Positions 51,315-63,060 are shown, counted from the stretch's first letter. The stretch is 64,000 bases of DNA from Acholoe squamosa (GCA_949317995.1 OX439037.1:50874080-50938079); one strand, 5' to 3'. Notes: generated from the sequence alone by a model not told the origin. A program made the numbers and translations.

Positions 51315-53239
51315 TTATAGGGTGTGCCTTATAGCATAATACATCCTGATAAAGCTAGATCTGGTTATGAAGGATCCCGGAACACACTTAGTGGTTTTCT
51401 TAGCGTGTTTCCTCCTTAGAAGATCCAGGGCAGACTCAGGAGTACCGTCCCACTCATCTAAGTCCATCCCGAACACCTTCATGAACTTAGTGTTCAGGTT
51501 AGTTTTCCTTTGGATCTCCTCTTTTACAAGCTTCTCCAATATGTGTACGTCCATAGCTGCTCGTTCTTTAGCAGCCACGGCTTCTTCTTCCCGGGACTTA
51601 ACTTCAGTCCGGATCTGTGACTCTAGACGTTCCTATTCGGCAGCGCCTACCTTTTTGAAACATAGCAGAGTGTCATTCAGAAGACCCTGGTGCAATTCTG
51701 TGGCTCTCTGCTTAACACATTTTTCCCAGTGAGTATAGATGGCCTTCTGCACATCTGCTTCTCCCTGGCAAGATTTCTCGAACCAGATTTCAGGTTTTAA
51801 GGGTGATGTCATCAGCTGGTTTGACAGGAGTTGTGGGTTGTGCAACTTCCTGAGGGCTTGACCACCTGGCACTGTATTCATACCCTGCTGTGTTGGTACC
51901 ATAGGTACACAGTAGCTGGGTTGCAGGTTCTGTTTCAGACCCATGTTCAAATACATTTGTATCTGTTCAGGGGTCGCCATCGCGCTGTGGGAGGATCCGG
52001 CAGCAGCGGGTGTGGAGGTCTTCCTGGGTACAAGACAACCTTCTTTGTTGACAACCAATGTCTGACTCTCGGGTCCGGGAACCTGAGACATTGTCGGAAA
52101 GCTCTTATTATCAAGCTTTCCAGGTCCAGGCTTCTTGAAGACAAGTGAGCTCTGGTTCTGTTCGTGAGGGTGGCGCACCAGTGGAGATCTGGAATGCTCC
52201 TCTGACCGGGAGTATGATTTCTCCTGACCATTACCGGATTCACCACGGTTCTGCTATTTTCTGGCACGCTTTCCTTCTCTGCCAGATTCCTCGCATTGTT
52301 GCTATAGGCTCTCATGCATGCACAGTTTGCTCTTCCCTGGAGTCAGGACAATCTTAGCTTTTATTTTAGAGTCTTTCGACTTCCGAACTTCACAGAGGAC
52401 TTGGTTGCCGGGACGGACCTTAGACCAAGCCTCCGCATCTATACTGTCTAACTCTTTCATGAGATCCTGATGCAGCTCCATTATCCTATTACGAGCTGTC
52501 TCAAGACCTTCAGAGTGTGCTTTCTTCTGGTGTCTAGCCAGATCACTACGTCGGTTGTAGGTAACTTTCGTAGTACATTTCTTACCCTTCTTACCAACAG
52601 TCGGGTCACAAATGTAGACCGGATAATGGTGGAAGTGTACCTCTACCCGATGCCTCTGGAACAGGGCTGAAGTACTCCAGGTTCGGACCAACACATCACT
52701 AGCATCCTGGCTGAAGGAGAAGGGACACGACTTCTGCTTGTCGCCATACCTCTTCTCAAGTGCCCATCTAAGCTTTCGCCTCTGGGTATGAGTATAATAC
52801 CCTTCCGCATGGTTCAGCATAAGCCACATTTTCCTGTAGGCTTTACTCGCATTAGGATCCTTGTCTGAGAGATGCATCCAATCCTCATTATCTTATTCAC
52901 GGGTCCGGGACAGGCATACAGGGTAGAGCCATCCTTCTTTACACCATAGGCACAGTCCTGGAAGCACATAGGCACCCAGGTCTTAAAACCAGACTTGGCA
53001 TTCTTCCAGCACTCGGCTTCCGTCTGAGAAGATGGGGTGAGATCCTTATCATACTCGACCGAAAACTCGTCCTGAGACTCCTCACCTGATGAATCCACAT
53101 CCATGGTGTCATCTGGTTGACTACTAGTACTAGCGGTACTACTTTTCTGTTCAGCCATGACAGAATCCAAAAGGTGTTTCTTCCTACGCAGATCTCCTGT
53201 TCTTGGAAACCTGCCACTCTTCATCTTCACTAGACTCAT
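51315..53239 (-). pseudogene. Unassigned zinc-finger/coiled-coil gene, family Z, copy 1 (frame-broken)
   Basis: Consecutive minus-strand frames, 53239-52814, 52877-52302, 52178-51633 and 51578-51315, look like one gene split by frame changes and stops. The N-terminal part is acidic (MDVDSSGEESQDE). The middle has a C2H2-like finger with widely spaced cysteines (ICDPTVGKKGKKC then RRSDLARHQKKAH) followed by a helix. The next part contains GPGKLDNKSFP and ATPEQIQMYLNMGLKQ, and the end is charged and helical. The stretch from RRSDLARH to YLNMGL is homologous to the plus-strand ORF at 63283-64000. I do not recognise the family; a gene of a retroelement is likely from context. Confidence 0.6.
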
Positions 53240-53746
53240 CTAGTTCTCTAGCCTGAGCTTCAGATTTGGACTTCCTAGTTGGAGTGAAAGAAGCTGTTGT
53301 TGTGCCTCTTTCTTATGTTAGATGATAGAGAGTAAAGTCCTTAGTGGTGTCTTCAGCTGGCTTTATTGTAGAGGTATCACAGAGAGGTACAGTGTTGTTG
53401 GTGTCTTGTTCTGAACAGCTCTGCTGGAGGAGGGCAGCTCCTCCAGCATAACTATACCGTTAGTGCGTAGGCCTAGGGTATTTTAGGAACATACACGTAG
53501 GAGGGTTCCTCATGAGCTGCTCCCTCCAGCATCATCATCGATGACGTAGGTGGGAGACACTCAGAGGGTAGTCACCATCCATTAATACAATTGAACGGGA
53601 ATGTTACTAACACAAGAACTTCAGTGCAAAGCTATTACTATTGTAGGATAGTACAATATTGGTAGATATAGGACTTATTACAATCATAACAATTATAAAG
53701 GATAATGAGAAATAGGTATATGACAGGAGAGCCCTTATTCGAAGGA
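53240..53746. other. Possible LTR or UTR segment
   Basis: On the minus strand an AATAAA (53367-53362) lies about 125 bp ahead of the frame that opens at 53239, and inverted CTCCTGGAG-type motifs (TGCTGGAGG / CCTCCAGCA) occur at about 53410-53540. This could be a degenerate LTR for family Z but ends and duplication are not visible. Confidence 0.3.
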
Positions 53747-54281
53747 CTAGGGGGCATCCGGATCCGGAGGTGTGGCCGAAGCGGAACGAACATCGGACTT
53801 GGAGGTATCCAAGTCCCGGCGATCCAGCTTCAGGTCAGGTATGGGAGGAGCACTCATCTCTCTCAGTTTCCTGTCCATCTCAATAATATTCAACTGATGT
53901 TGAGCATCATCCTCAGCCTTCATCGACTGTTTACAATCATATGAATGGCTGCATGTCTGTCCAAAGTCAGGAGAGAAGAGCCCTACTAACTTTGGTGATT
54001 TCGGCTTTGACGTTGTAGTAGCCGTCATCCCACTTCTCGAAATCTGTGGCAGCGTTACGAAACTGACTCAGAATATAGAGGTCGTAATTGACAGTTCTCG
54101 GATGAGGATAGGTTTTGCCTCGGGAGTCCGAGACACAACCTACCCAATCAATGTTATCACGGGTAACATTTCACTTAGACCTATCCAGCTTAGGATAGAC
54201 CCCCAACCCTATGGCTCTGTTAGCAGAGTACACCGAGTCCCCGCTTGAAACAGGTCCAGTTTGTAAGTCACTCCAGTGGTG

Positions 54282-54339
54282 ATTGATTGATTGATTGATT
54301 TGTTTAACGTCCTAAGGCTGTAGGCCTCATGGGACTGCG
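54282..54339 (-). mobile_element. 58-bp SINE-tail insertion
   Basis: The direct repeat CTCCAGTGGTG (54271-54281, 54340-54350) flanks a (TGAT)n run and TGTTTAACGTCC-containing sequence. It interrupts a minus-strand coding frame. It is comparable in size and motif to 44718-44768. Confidence 0.75.
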
Positions 54340-54565
54340 CTCCAGTGGTGTCCTTTCGAGTTGATGTGGGTGCATCACATCCTCGATAGCATGGCATACC
54401 CGAGGGTCTAACTTGACTGGCTCCCCTTTGGAATCTACAACCTGTGCCTGTAGTTCAGGATGAACATACAGGTACCTTCCATCATAAAAGGCTGGAAAAG
54501 GAGTTTCCTCTATAGGGTCTTCCTCCATTTCCTGATGGTCTTTAGATCCGTCTACTTGTCCAGTG

Positions 54566-55722
54566 TCAGATGATATACTATGGAATAGAAATGAAGGTCA
54601 TGTGACCCTGGCTGCTTTCATAGATACAAAAAAGGCTTTCGATTGCGTTGATCACTTTATTTTGAAGAAAAAACTTGAAAAATATGGTATTAAAGGAAAA
54701 AATCTATTATTAATAAGTGAATACCTAAACGATAGAACACAAAAAGTCTTAGCAAATGGGTACGTATCAACTGGTTTAACTATAACATGTGGTGTACCAC
54801 AGGGTAGTATTTTAGGCCCTCTTCTTTTTTTAATATATATCAACGACATACATGTAGATAATAACAGTGTGAAGACATTATTGTATGCTGATGATACAGT
54901 TTTGTATGTAAGTGGGAACAATATACTAGAAGTGTCACCATACCTACAAGATGGTTTGTTATCTTATGCCCATTGGTCAGCAGCCAACAAATTAACAATG
55001 AATGAAAAAAAAAAAAATTAATGCTTTTTACAAGTGATCAGAAATATAAAAAACTTAAATTACAGGATATCCAAATTAAAGTAAATGGTGAACGCTTACA
55101 CTTTGTTCCTTCTTTCAAATATTTAGGTGTGACTTTAGACTATGATCTCAGTTTTAAACAACATATTTCAGAGATGATTAAGTCCATATCTTTTAAATCC
55201 TATCTATTATACAGAATAAAATCTTATGTGCCCACTAAATACATGCTACAAATTTATAAATCCTATATTATACCAGTAATTGATTACGCAGATGTATTAT
55301 ATCATAGATCAAACGATACTGTCTTGAACCTGATACAAACCATACAAAACAGATGTTTAAAGTATTGCTTAAAATTGCCTGTACTATCATCAACTGATTT
55401 TATCCATCAAGAAGCTGGTCTTCCCTATATTATAAATAGAAGATTACATCATTTGAGAATTTTAGCTTTCAAAAGAACTAAGACAAAGGAATTTTGTAAA
55501 CCACTTACGAGAAATACTAGATTACAGCAATATCCTGTACTAAAATATAATATCATAAATACAGCTGCTTACGAGAGATCGATTGAAGTTATGACAGCAC
55601 AATTATGGAATGAAATGGATATAACTTTAAAAGAAACTGAAATTTTGAAAGATTTCAAATGTAAAAGCAAACTGTTAATGGTCAAAACTATACCAGTAAA
55701 TGTAAGAAACATATATACTTAA
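54566..55722 (+). pseudogene. LINE reverse transcriptase fragment, frameshifted
   Basis: The first part (to 55021) has the RT motifs FIDTKKAFDCVDH, GVPQGSILGPLLFLIYINDI and YADDTVLY (catalytic YADD). A run of 13 A ends in a TAA and the thumb/C-terminal part resumes in another frame (55021-55722) with FKYLGVTLDYDLSFKQHI and IDYADVLY. This is the general pattern of Jockey/CR1/RTE-class RTs; I cannot decide the clade. The upstream endonuclease is lost and the A-run frameshift makes it inactive. Confidence 0.85.
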
Positions 55723-56215
55723 GGGTAGACTTGTGAAGCTGCCCTTGGGGCATATGTTTCTGTACTGTCAGATCTTGAAAGATTTCAAATGTAAGAGCAA
55801 GCTGTCTATGTTCAAAACTATACCAGTAAATGTTAGAAACTTATATATTTAAGGGTAGACTTGTGAAGCTGCCCTAAAAACATATGATTCTATGCTGTTA
55901 AATGAATGCTTGATGGTATTGATGTGAAATTTTGAAAGATTTCAAATATAAAAGCAAACTGTTCATGGTCAAAACTATACTGGTAAATGTAAGAAACATA
56001 TATACTTGAGGGTAGACTTGTGAAGCTGCCCTTGGGGCATATGTTTCTGTACTGTCAGATCTTGAAAGATTTCAAATGTAAGAGCAAGCTGTCTATGTTC
56101 AAAACTATACCAGCAAATGTTAGAAACTTATATATTTGGGGGTAGACTTGTGAAGCTGCCCTTAAAACATATGATTCTATGTTGTTAAATGAATGCTTGT
56201 TGGTATTGATGTGTT
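55641..56215. repeat. Alternating tandem repeat duplicating the LINE's ORF end
   Basis: Four copies of a 130-155-bp unit containing TTGAAAGATTTCAAATGTAA and GGGTAGACTTGTGAAGCTGCC lie in order A-B-A-B (starts about 55645, 55771, 55931, 56060). The first copy is the last 26 codons of the RT ORF itself, so the untranslated repeats are duplicates of coding sequence. Confidence 0.85.
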
Positions 56216-57070
56216 ATTTCATTGACCAATTTGTAAAAGAAGATACAAGTAATTCTGAAAAAGTTTTCAGGGATTTTCTATATTTGAGGTCCACCCTCTG
56301 ACTGTACATGTACATTTATTATATAGAGTGCGTACAACTGATAGTAATAGTCTATGATTTACAAAAATCTTCAAATAGAAATCTCCTCTGTCTCCAAATC
56401 ACATGTTATCATTTGATTAATTACTAATCAATTTTGATTATATTTTATCTAAAATACTAACAAGGGGGACTCATAACATCAGTTCCACTGAAGTGTCCTC
56501 CTAACTTATTTGGCACAGTACAAATGTATAAAACCCTGAGATGTTTGACTTTTCTAATATTGTGATAGAATACATATTTACAGCAATGTACTTACGTAAA
56601 TACACTTTAAAAAAACAAAAAAAAAAAAAAAACTGTGATACACTATTAATTAAATATTTATTGTAATTGTCATTATAAATGTATGGACCACCCGACAAAA
56701 TGTCGAAGAGAATTTATGTAATTTCATCACACCTGAACAAATGCCAAATAAAGTTAAATTGTTCCTAAAAAAATCCGGCAGCACCTTGCATCTCTCCACT
56801 GGGAAGTGTCACATTACTGCTGCTTTGTTGGGAAGTATCATTGGTTCCCTCATCTGGAAGTGGGGAAACCGGCTTCTCTGGTTCATTCAAGAAGAATGAT
56901 ACCAGCTTGTTCTCAAATGACTGATCGACATTTTCGTCCACCTCCATCAGGTCACTTTCCTCCTGTGTTACAGGTGACAATGCCTCCTGGTCCAGGAGGG
57001 CATCACGGCTCGGACTCAACGTATCCAGGTCACCAGATAGCTTGGCTGCAGAAACGGATTCCTCAGTCAT

Positions 57071-57512
57071 GACTGAAGGAACCTACAACGGGAGTCGATA
57101 CAACTCCTTTCCTGACTTCACGGCGTCAGGGGCCGACAAGGAACGGAGCCGCCTTCCTTAGCAGCAAATCAGATGGCGGACGAAAAAATGCGTCCGCCCC
57201 AACCGACTATTAAAAAACAATATGGCGACACACCAGGTTCCATGACGTCATTTCCATGCTCGCAAGTGGGGTCACGAGAGGTCAACCGAGACTGGACGCG
57301 ATGACATCACATGGCATAGCATGTGCTCATTGCGGAACATAAACAAACTGATTGTTTCAGGTAATTATCGCTCATGCTGTCGACTCGTCTAGGGATTTCT
57401 GTTGATATTATGGAAAGCTTAAGCTAATCCCCTGGAATATCCGTCCACAACCCACTGGTACATCGTACAGTGACGACAAATACGCCTCCTGGGTCAGTTG
57501 TTGTTTGTTCCT
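57071..57512. other. No feature assigned
   Basis: GC-richer stretch with CpGs; the sequence reads as possible leader to the frame at 57070 on the minus strand. No LTR boundary is visible. Confidence 0.3.
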
Positions 57513-58474
57513 CTACACGAATAAGACACCACACTCATTGTGTTTATAGGTTAGATCACAGCAGTCCTTTGGGCGAGACGAGGACTGTGGCGGACGACTA
57601 CCCCCTCTTTGGATAGTTCCTTTCTGGACCTGACAGTCTGAAGAGCCTTCTCTAGGGATCCTGTAGCCTTCAGAACCCCTTTCCTCTTCTTCTTGTCCTG
57701 CTGAGACTATTTTTACACCACGACGCTTAATCTGTATTAACGTTGGCGGTACTTGGTTTGACACCTTCCTAGGTCTGCCTCTCCCCCTTCTTGGTGTCGG
57801 GTTCTCCTCCTGGTTGGTGATTCGATTTAGATTCAGAATCTTGTCAAATCCTTCACCATACATTTCTGTGGAGGTCTCCCTCTCAGACCATTCTCTCAAT
57901 CTAGCAACATTGGACTTATAAAATCGTCCAAGGTCTGATCTGATGATAACTGTACAATCACTAATAACTTGAATGGACCATCTCAATTGGATGCTAATTT
58001 AATATGTCTGAGTAGTTCGTGTAACATCAACACTCTATCTCCGGTTTTGAATATCAAATCCACATTGTATCCCACTTTTTGCCAGTGGGCACTCTTTTCT
58101 AAATCAATCCGGACAGACTCATAAGCTTTCATGAATCTGTCTCGTAAGCATTCGATAAATACTACATGACAAGGTATTTCGGGATCCACTCCTACAACAC
58201 CGAATACCAGATCAGCAGGCATTATCAAATCCTCTCTGAATACTAATAAGTTGGGTGAACAATTAGTACTCGAATGCACCATGCTGTTATAAGCATGTGT
58301 CACGAAATGACACTGCTCATCCCAGTCATCCATATTTTCATTCACGGGTGACTTCAGAACCTGGATGAGAGTTCTATTGAATCTCTCCTGTCTGTGGTTC
58401 CAACACCACACCATACTGGGAGGCAAAATCCAACCCAAGTATCCCCTCATCTGATATATCTGCAACGGTGGCAC
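57513..58474 (-). pseudogene. pol: Integrase C-terminal fragment of a Ty3-type element
   Basis: The frame 58474-57983 carries the distal integrase core (QERFNRTLIQVLK, then HAYNSMVHSSTNCSPNLLVF) and continues in another frame (57986-57513) through the GPY/F-like region (YKSNVARLREW) to a tail with an AT-hook-like PRRGRGRPRK motif. Reverse transcriptase, RNase H and the N-terminal integrase are missing: the protease frame ends only about 50 bp upstream, indicating an internal deletion of roughly 3 kb. Confidence 0.8.
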
Positions 58475-58521
58475 TCATGACATAGTCATGTATTCCATCC
58501 ATTTACAACTTAACACAAGTT

Positions 58522-59004
58522 CTACCATACGTTTGCATTTCCCGATAAGAGAGTATCATGCACGTCTGGAATAAGATCATAGAACTTCTTGGAGATACAG
58601 GAGTGGCTAGCACCCGTATCAACAAGAAACTCAGCAGGTCTTCCGTTAACAGTAAGACAAACATACCACCGCCTCCCATTTAAAAGGGAAGGCGTGTCCG
58701 TGATAACAGGAATGACATTGTTCACACCAGGAGTCAATCCACATCCTTTTAAGAATTCCAGACAAGGATGACCCGGGGGTAGGTGGGCACTACCAACCCT
58801 GGCTAACTCATAGCCGCCTACCTCTTCACCGATATTGGGTTTCCCCTGTGCTTCTTGGGCACTTGGTATATCGGGCTCCCCAACCTTCCGGCTGCTTCCA
58901 ACCACACCGGTGTTAGGCGAATCTGTTACTACATGCAGACCTCTATCATGGATGCTGATATCATGGCAAGAATTGTCATCAGGATCCCCTTGCTTGCCCG
59001 TCAA
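58522..59004 (-). pseudogene. Aspartic protease of the deleted Ty3-type element
   Basis: The frame contains a typical retroviral protease core (FLVDTGASHSCISKKF) preceded by a Pro/Gly-rich linker. It lies 12 bp after the gag frame in another frame and is followed at once by the integrase remnant. Confidence 0.8.
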
Positions 59005-59015
59005 GGGACCCCTAT

Positions 59016-60065
59016 TTAGTTTTCCTTAGTGCTTACACCAGAAAAACTTCCCTGTGTTCTAGGCACAGGTTTCTCTGCTGTACATTCAGCAGCATAATGC
59101 CCTAAAGTTTGGCACTGGAAGCATCTTCTCTGAGATTTATCCACTCTCGGATGTCTCAGGGCTTCTGTTAACCTGGTAACCAGAGTCTCTACTAAATCTG
59201 TAGGTGCAACTGACGCTGCCACTGTTGGAGTAGTAGCTTTGGTTACGGATGGTCTACAAACTACAGGTTTAGAGATACCTGGCTTGTTCCTGTCTCTCGG
59301 ACCTATCTTTTGATACCGTTTCTGTCGGTAATACTTCCCAGCGATTTGGACTGCGCCAATATGTTCTCCATTTTCATCAGAGACATATTCATCATCAGAA
59401 TTGACATCCTGAAATTCAACAGGAGCTATCTGAAAAGGTTCAGCGAGCGTAGCAGATGCATCTGTATACTGCACTGGTGCTGCCCGCAAAGGATTATGGG
59501 CGAGACCTACTAATCTCTTCTTTCGATCATAGCTATCTATGGTGATGAAGAGATCACTAAAGGAGGTCTCATCCTTCCATGAGTCCCAAACTACCTGTCG
59601 GTGATCGTCATCCTGCAATCCTCCATAGAGTTGTGTGAATAATTCTTGCAAATAGCAATCATCGTCATGTGCCCGATTCGGACGATCTTTTGACAATAGA
59701 TCTCGCAATTCTAAACCAAAGACTTTATGGGATTCTTTTGGTTTCTGGGTTCTCTTTTTAAAAGTAACCCAAGGATCCTCTCTTATAATAAAGCCAAATA
59801 GGTATGCGGCACATTCAACCAGCTGGTTATATGTAACGTATATCCCATACGCTGCCCTCCATTGGTTCAGAGCCACTTTTCCACCTTTACTTAACCAACA
59901 GATTAGGTAGAGTAGACCTTCTTGAGTCCAACCAGTACAGTTGACCTCAATCACAAATGCTTGATACCTATCTTTCCATGGATCATACAGATCATAGGGA
60001 GGAGGTATTCTAGCCTGTCTGCGGGCAGGATTAGTGCATCCTCGAAGCCTGTCAGCTTCTCGCAT
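59016..60065 (-). CDS. gag: Gag capsid and zinc knuckle of the deleted Ty3-type element
   Basis: 349 codons are open. Residues about 15-200 have the capsid pattern (ARIPPPYDLYDPWKDRYQAF and several Trp-rich helices). A zinc knuckle C-x2-C-x4-H-x4-C (CFQCQTLGHYAAEC) lies near residue 318. The start codon is ATG at 60065, but the upstream gag sequence is cut off by a MITE at 60134-60284. Together with 60263-61412 it represents one original gag gene. Confidence 0.82.
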   Translation of the reverse strand: MREADRLRGCTNPARRQARIPPPYDLYDPWKDRYQAFVIEVNCTGWTQEGLLYLICWLSKGGKVALNQWRAAYGIYVTYNQLVECAAYLFGFIIREDPWVTFKKRTQKPKESHKVFGLELRDLLSKDRPNRAHDDDCYLQELFTQLYGGLQDDDHRQVVWDSWKDETSFSDLFITIDSYDRKKRLVGLAHNPLRAAPVQYTDASATLAEPFQIAPVEFQDVNSDDEYVSDENGEHIGAVQIAGKYYRQKRYQKIGPRDRNKPGISKPVVCRPSVTKATTPTVAASVAPTDLVETLVTRLTEALRHPRVDKSQRRCFQCQTLGHYAAECTAEKPVPRTQGSFSGVSTKEN

Positions 60066-60133
60066 GCTCTAGTCCATTATCTCCATGCCATCGGCACCAT
60101 TCCGGTAGCAGTCAATGCCCAAGTTTTGGATAC

Positions 60134-60284
60134 ATTGGTCAAAATAGGACAAAATGGGGCCCAGGAGGGCCCAAGGTGGCCCAAGCTACCCATAGGTTTT
60201 TGAATTTTGAAAATTCATTCAGTAGAACCAAAGTTAGGTGCGCCTTATACGCGGGCTGCGCCTTATACGCGGGAGATTACGGTA
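60134..60284. mobile_element. M1-type element, copy 5, inside gag
   Basis: It ends CGCGGGAGATTACGGTA and shares AAAATAGGACAAAATGGGGC and ATTCATTCAGTAGAACCAAA with copy 4 (38793-39062). It breaks the minus-strand gag between 60263 and 60065. Confidence 0.75.
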
Positions 60285-61412
60285 CTCTTTATAGCTGCAG
60301 GCATGGAAGTCCTACGATTAGGTCTCCTACCATTTCCTCCAGATCCGTGTCCACCCAGAACGCCTCCGGCATTGCCTCCTGGAGGTCCATTACCTCCTGC
60401 TCCTGGAGCACCCCCTGAGGATCCTCCAGTACCACCAGAGTCTCCTGCTGATCCACTAAGTACATTCCTTGGATTAGAACCATTTTGATTCTGTCCCTGG
60501 TTGGAACCACTCCCAAAATAGGAGAACCCCCTTCCTCCTGATCGAGGACCTCCATATTGAGCTCCAGAAAAATAATTATTCTGGCTATATTTGGAATATG
60601 TTCCTCTAGAACTTCCAGATGCTCCTGATCCATTGGATACAGGTGTCAGAATGTATGTATTCTGTGCTACATTTCCTCTCAATCCTGACATCGCCTGTGT
60701 TCCAGGTACCTGGGACAGGACAATAGGTTACTTACCTGATGTCAGTTGGGTCGGTACCGTGCCAGAAACTAATCCTGATACTGGTACATGATTCGGACCG
60801 AGATTAGGTAAAGGTATCCTCGGTCCAGCCAGAGTATTATGTCCGGGCTGAGTATATATAAGAGGGTGGTGTAAGCATACCTCTTACCGGTTCCGGCACC
60901 TGAGGTACAGGTGGTGGAGCCATACTTGGTGTAGTCAGTACTATGGGAGCACTGGTCTGAGGTGGATTAATTTTATGACTCAGATCAGGCACAGGTGGTG
61001 CTTGTCCTACCGGTGGATCCTGTCCTGGATTCACAGATAGTGGTGTACTACTTATAGGAGTATGGACAGCAGTGACAGTTGTAGTCAAACTGTCAGATCC
61101 TACCACTCCCCCAGAAACGGTGGCATCCGGTTTTGAATATACACTGGAGCTCATGTTTCTATCAGCACCTTCGGTTACAAATGGATTGTATCTGATAGGT
61201 GTACTAATCTGAGAAGTAATCTGAGTCACTCTTGACTGATCTCCATTTGTCAACATTGCGGAAACCACATTCGGGTCTATATTACCTATAGACTTTTGTG
61301 TGGCTTCTATATATCTATCTAGAGCTAAAGCAGTATTTTGCAAATCCTGTAGCTCTTTAATCAGCGATTCTCTGTCCTCCTCCAGTTGTTTATTATAAGC
61401 TATAATACCCAA
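60263..61412 (-). pseudogene. N-terminal gag sequence of the deleted Ty3-type element
   Basis: Frame 61412-60837 encodes a leading helix (KQLEEDRESLIKELQDLQ) then Pro/Ser/Thr-rich sequence, and frame 60691-60263 encodes a Gly/Ser/Asn-rich stretch that runs into the M1 element. About 145 bp between the two frames lacks an open frame. On the minus strand a TATA-like TTATAAATA near 61510 may be part of an upstream leader. Confidence 0.55.
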
Positions 61413-61749
61413 CCAGATTGTCTTATAGGGGCCAGCTCTGGCTGTGAGTCCATGGCGGTATGCTATCTGTCCCCATTCCTTTCTTTTCTCTTAGGACAGG
61501 TATTTATAAGCTGCTTGCCCAGCACAGCAGTGACCGCATCTATGGATGCCCGAATCTATGAGATGAATGACCGAATCTATGAGGAGGGGTGAGGGGGAAA
61601 ACCGCTATCGGGATTCATTCCCCTACTCTACTCGAAGGATAGCAAGTGTTCTTTTATTTGCCTGGTCCCATAGGCAGGGCCAGACAAGCCACAGCCTTTG
61701 ATCACTCAGACTTGGTTCACTGAGGGGGACTCCCATGGCAAAAGACAAG
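61413..61749. other. Junction between two eroded retroelements
   Basis: No coding region. It separates the gag start at 61412 from the zinc-knuckle end of the neighbouring element at about 61760. Confidence 0.4.
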
Positions 61750-62574
61750 CATGTAGACCCGCTTGAAGTGGCCCTCCTGGCCGCAGCCAAAGCATGCAGT
61801 ACTACTCTTCTTTTTCTTCCCCACAGATGCTGGCTCGTCTAGACTCTTCACCAGCTTATCCATGAGGTCCGCCATCGTGTCCATCCTATCTGTATTGGAC
61901 TATAAGTGCTCGTTGACGGATGCATCCGCCACCCTCACCTTGCGCTCTCCTGTTCAACCTTCAGGTAGGCCTCCGGTCCTACGGCTGTCATGGCTGCTGT
62001 CTGAAGGTCTTGAGGCTGTGACTGATACACCCATAAAGTCATATAGGGTGGCTCAGGTACAGCAGGAACTTATCTAGGGCAAGGGTGTTCATGAGGTCCT
62101 ACTGCAACACTTGTAGACCCTCCCCCGACTTCCTAGTTCTTGTTTGGAGGAACGCCTTGTCCTGATTCGTTGGTCCGCTGGCGTTCTCTCCGTCTTTACC
62201 TTCTTATCTAGCCCCCTTGTTTGCCGCAACAACTTCCACTCTTTTCCCGTCCACAATTCTACTCTATGATGGTCACCGTTTTGCTGTTGGAGACATGCCA
62301 CCCTTCCTTATCTCTTCCTTTGTATCTTTCCGCTTTGCCTCCTGATGACCCTCCTTGTCCATCTATACTAGTCCTCTTCATCTTCACCACCGGTTTCTAC
62401 CCCTGCCAGAGGGTCTTCATAACTAGGGCGTTCCGGGTTATTCTCGGCCACTCTCTCGCCCCCTTCGCGCCTGAACGTAATTTCCTCTTCCACGACCTCC
62501 AGAAGAGTGCCGTTTTCCCCAGGGGAGCCATCCTTCTTCAAATCTAAGTCCGGGTTATCCATTGACTTTGCCAT
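61750..62574 (-). pseudogene. Gag relic of a third LTR element
   Basis: ATG 62574 opens an acidic frame (68 codons) followed by further minus-strand frames with charged sequence, ending near 61780 in a degraded zinc knuckle: CFGCGQEGHFKR with the final Cys codon changed to Tyr. The preceding KKKKSSTA linker is typical. Several frame changes separate the pieces. Pol is absent. Confidence 0.65.
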
Positions 62575-62602
62575 CTTCTCCCATGTGAGTTCCGAAAGAA
62601 AA

Positions 62603-62616
62603 CACTGCTGTCACCA
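62603..62616 (-). promoter_or_regulatory. Primer-binding site of the third LTR element
   Basis: On the minus strand TGGTGACAGCAGTG starts one base after the LTR end (TACA at 62621-62618) and 29 bp ahead of the gag ATG. The position and TGG start are those of a tRNA primer site. The primer is not identified. Confidence 0.6.
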
Positions 62617-62617
62617 A

Positions 62618-63060
62618 TGTAGCATTTTCCTGTTATCACCCTAGGAGAAATGACCACGACTCCGTCAACTTGAATATCAACACTGTTTATTGCCTGGCTT
62701 TCTCTGCCACACCAGCTAATAGTCGGAGGCAAACCCAGCTATGTATCTCGGCCAGCACCAAACCCGAAGTGACTGTCGGAGAAAACATAGCTGCTATACA
62801 TAAGCTTACTGTTCTTTTGATGCTGGCACCACTTGGCAGGGTCCCAGCATCGGTGAACCATCTCCCCGGTCGCCAACTGGCGGGGTACCCGACCCTGACA
62901 TGACTCCGAGGCTCGTGGCATCCCCGCCCCCATGTCAGGATAGTTTCGTTTCCACCACCGCCCTCTCGGTCTATGCCACAATATATAGGGCCAAACTTTA
63001 AAAAATAGCAAACTAATGATTTTCGAATTTCTACTTTATATGTCAGTGGTAAACTGTGCA
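62618..63060 (-). repeat. 5' LTR of the third element (outer limit approximate)
   Basis: On the minus strand it contains a TATA box (CCTATATATTG, about 62988-62978) and AATAAA (62691-62686), and ends AAAATGCTACA just before the primer site. The outer end is not defined because the partner LTR is missing. Confidence 0.55.

Larger units (their letters stand above)
54566..56772 (+). mobile_element. Non-LTR retrotransposon (LINE), 5' truncated
   Basis: It contains the C-terminal two thirds of a LINE reverse transcriptase, an unusual tandemly repeated 3' region (55641-56215), an AATAAA near 56746 and a short terminal A-run (56766-56772). The left boundary is placed where the interrupted minus-strand coding sequence resumes, at about 54566. 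No target duplication was confirmed. Confidence 0.8.
53747..57070 (-). pseudogene. Eroded acidic gene split by a LINE and a SINE-tail insertion
   Basis: An ATG at 57070 opens an acidic Ser/Glu/Asp-rich frame running to 56773, where the 3' end of a plus-strand LINE begins. On the other side of the LINE the same strand is coding-like again from about 54568 (ATG also at 54528) to 54351, where a 58-bp insertion (54282-54339) intervenes, and then from 54270 to about 53990 with one TGA near 54174. The last piece contains TVNYDLYILSQFRNAATDF, which looks like genuine protein. Function unknown; it may belong to the adjacent zinc-finger gene or to a retroelement gag. Confidence 0.5.
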
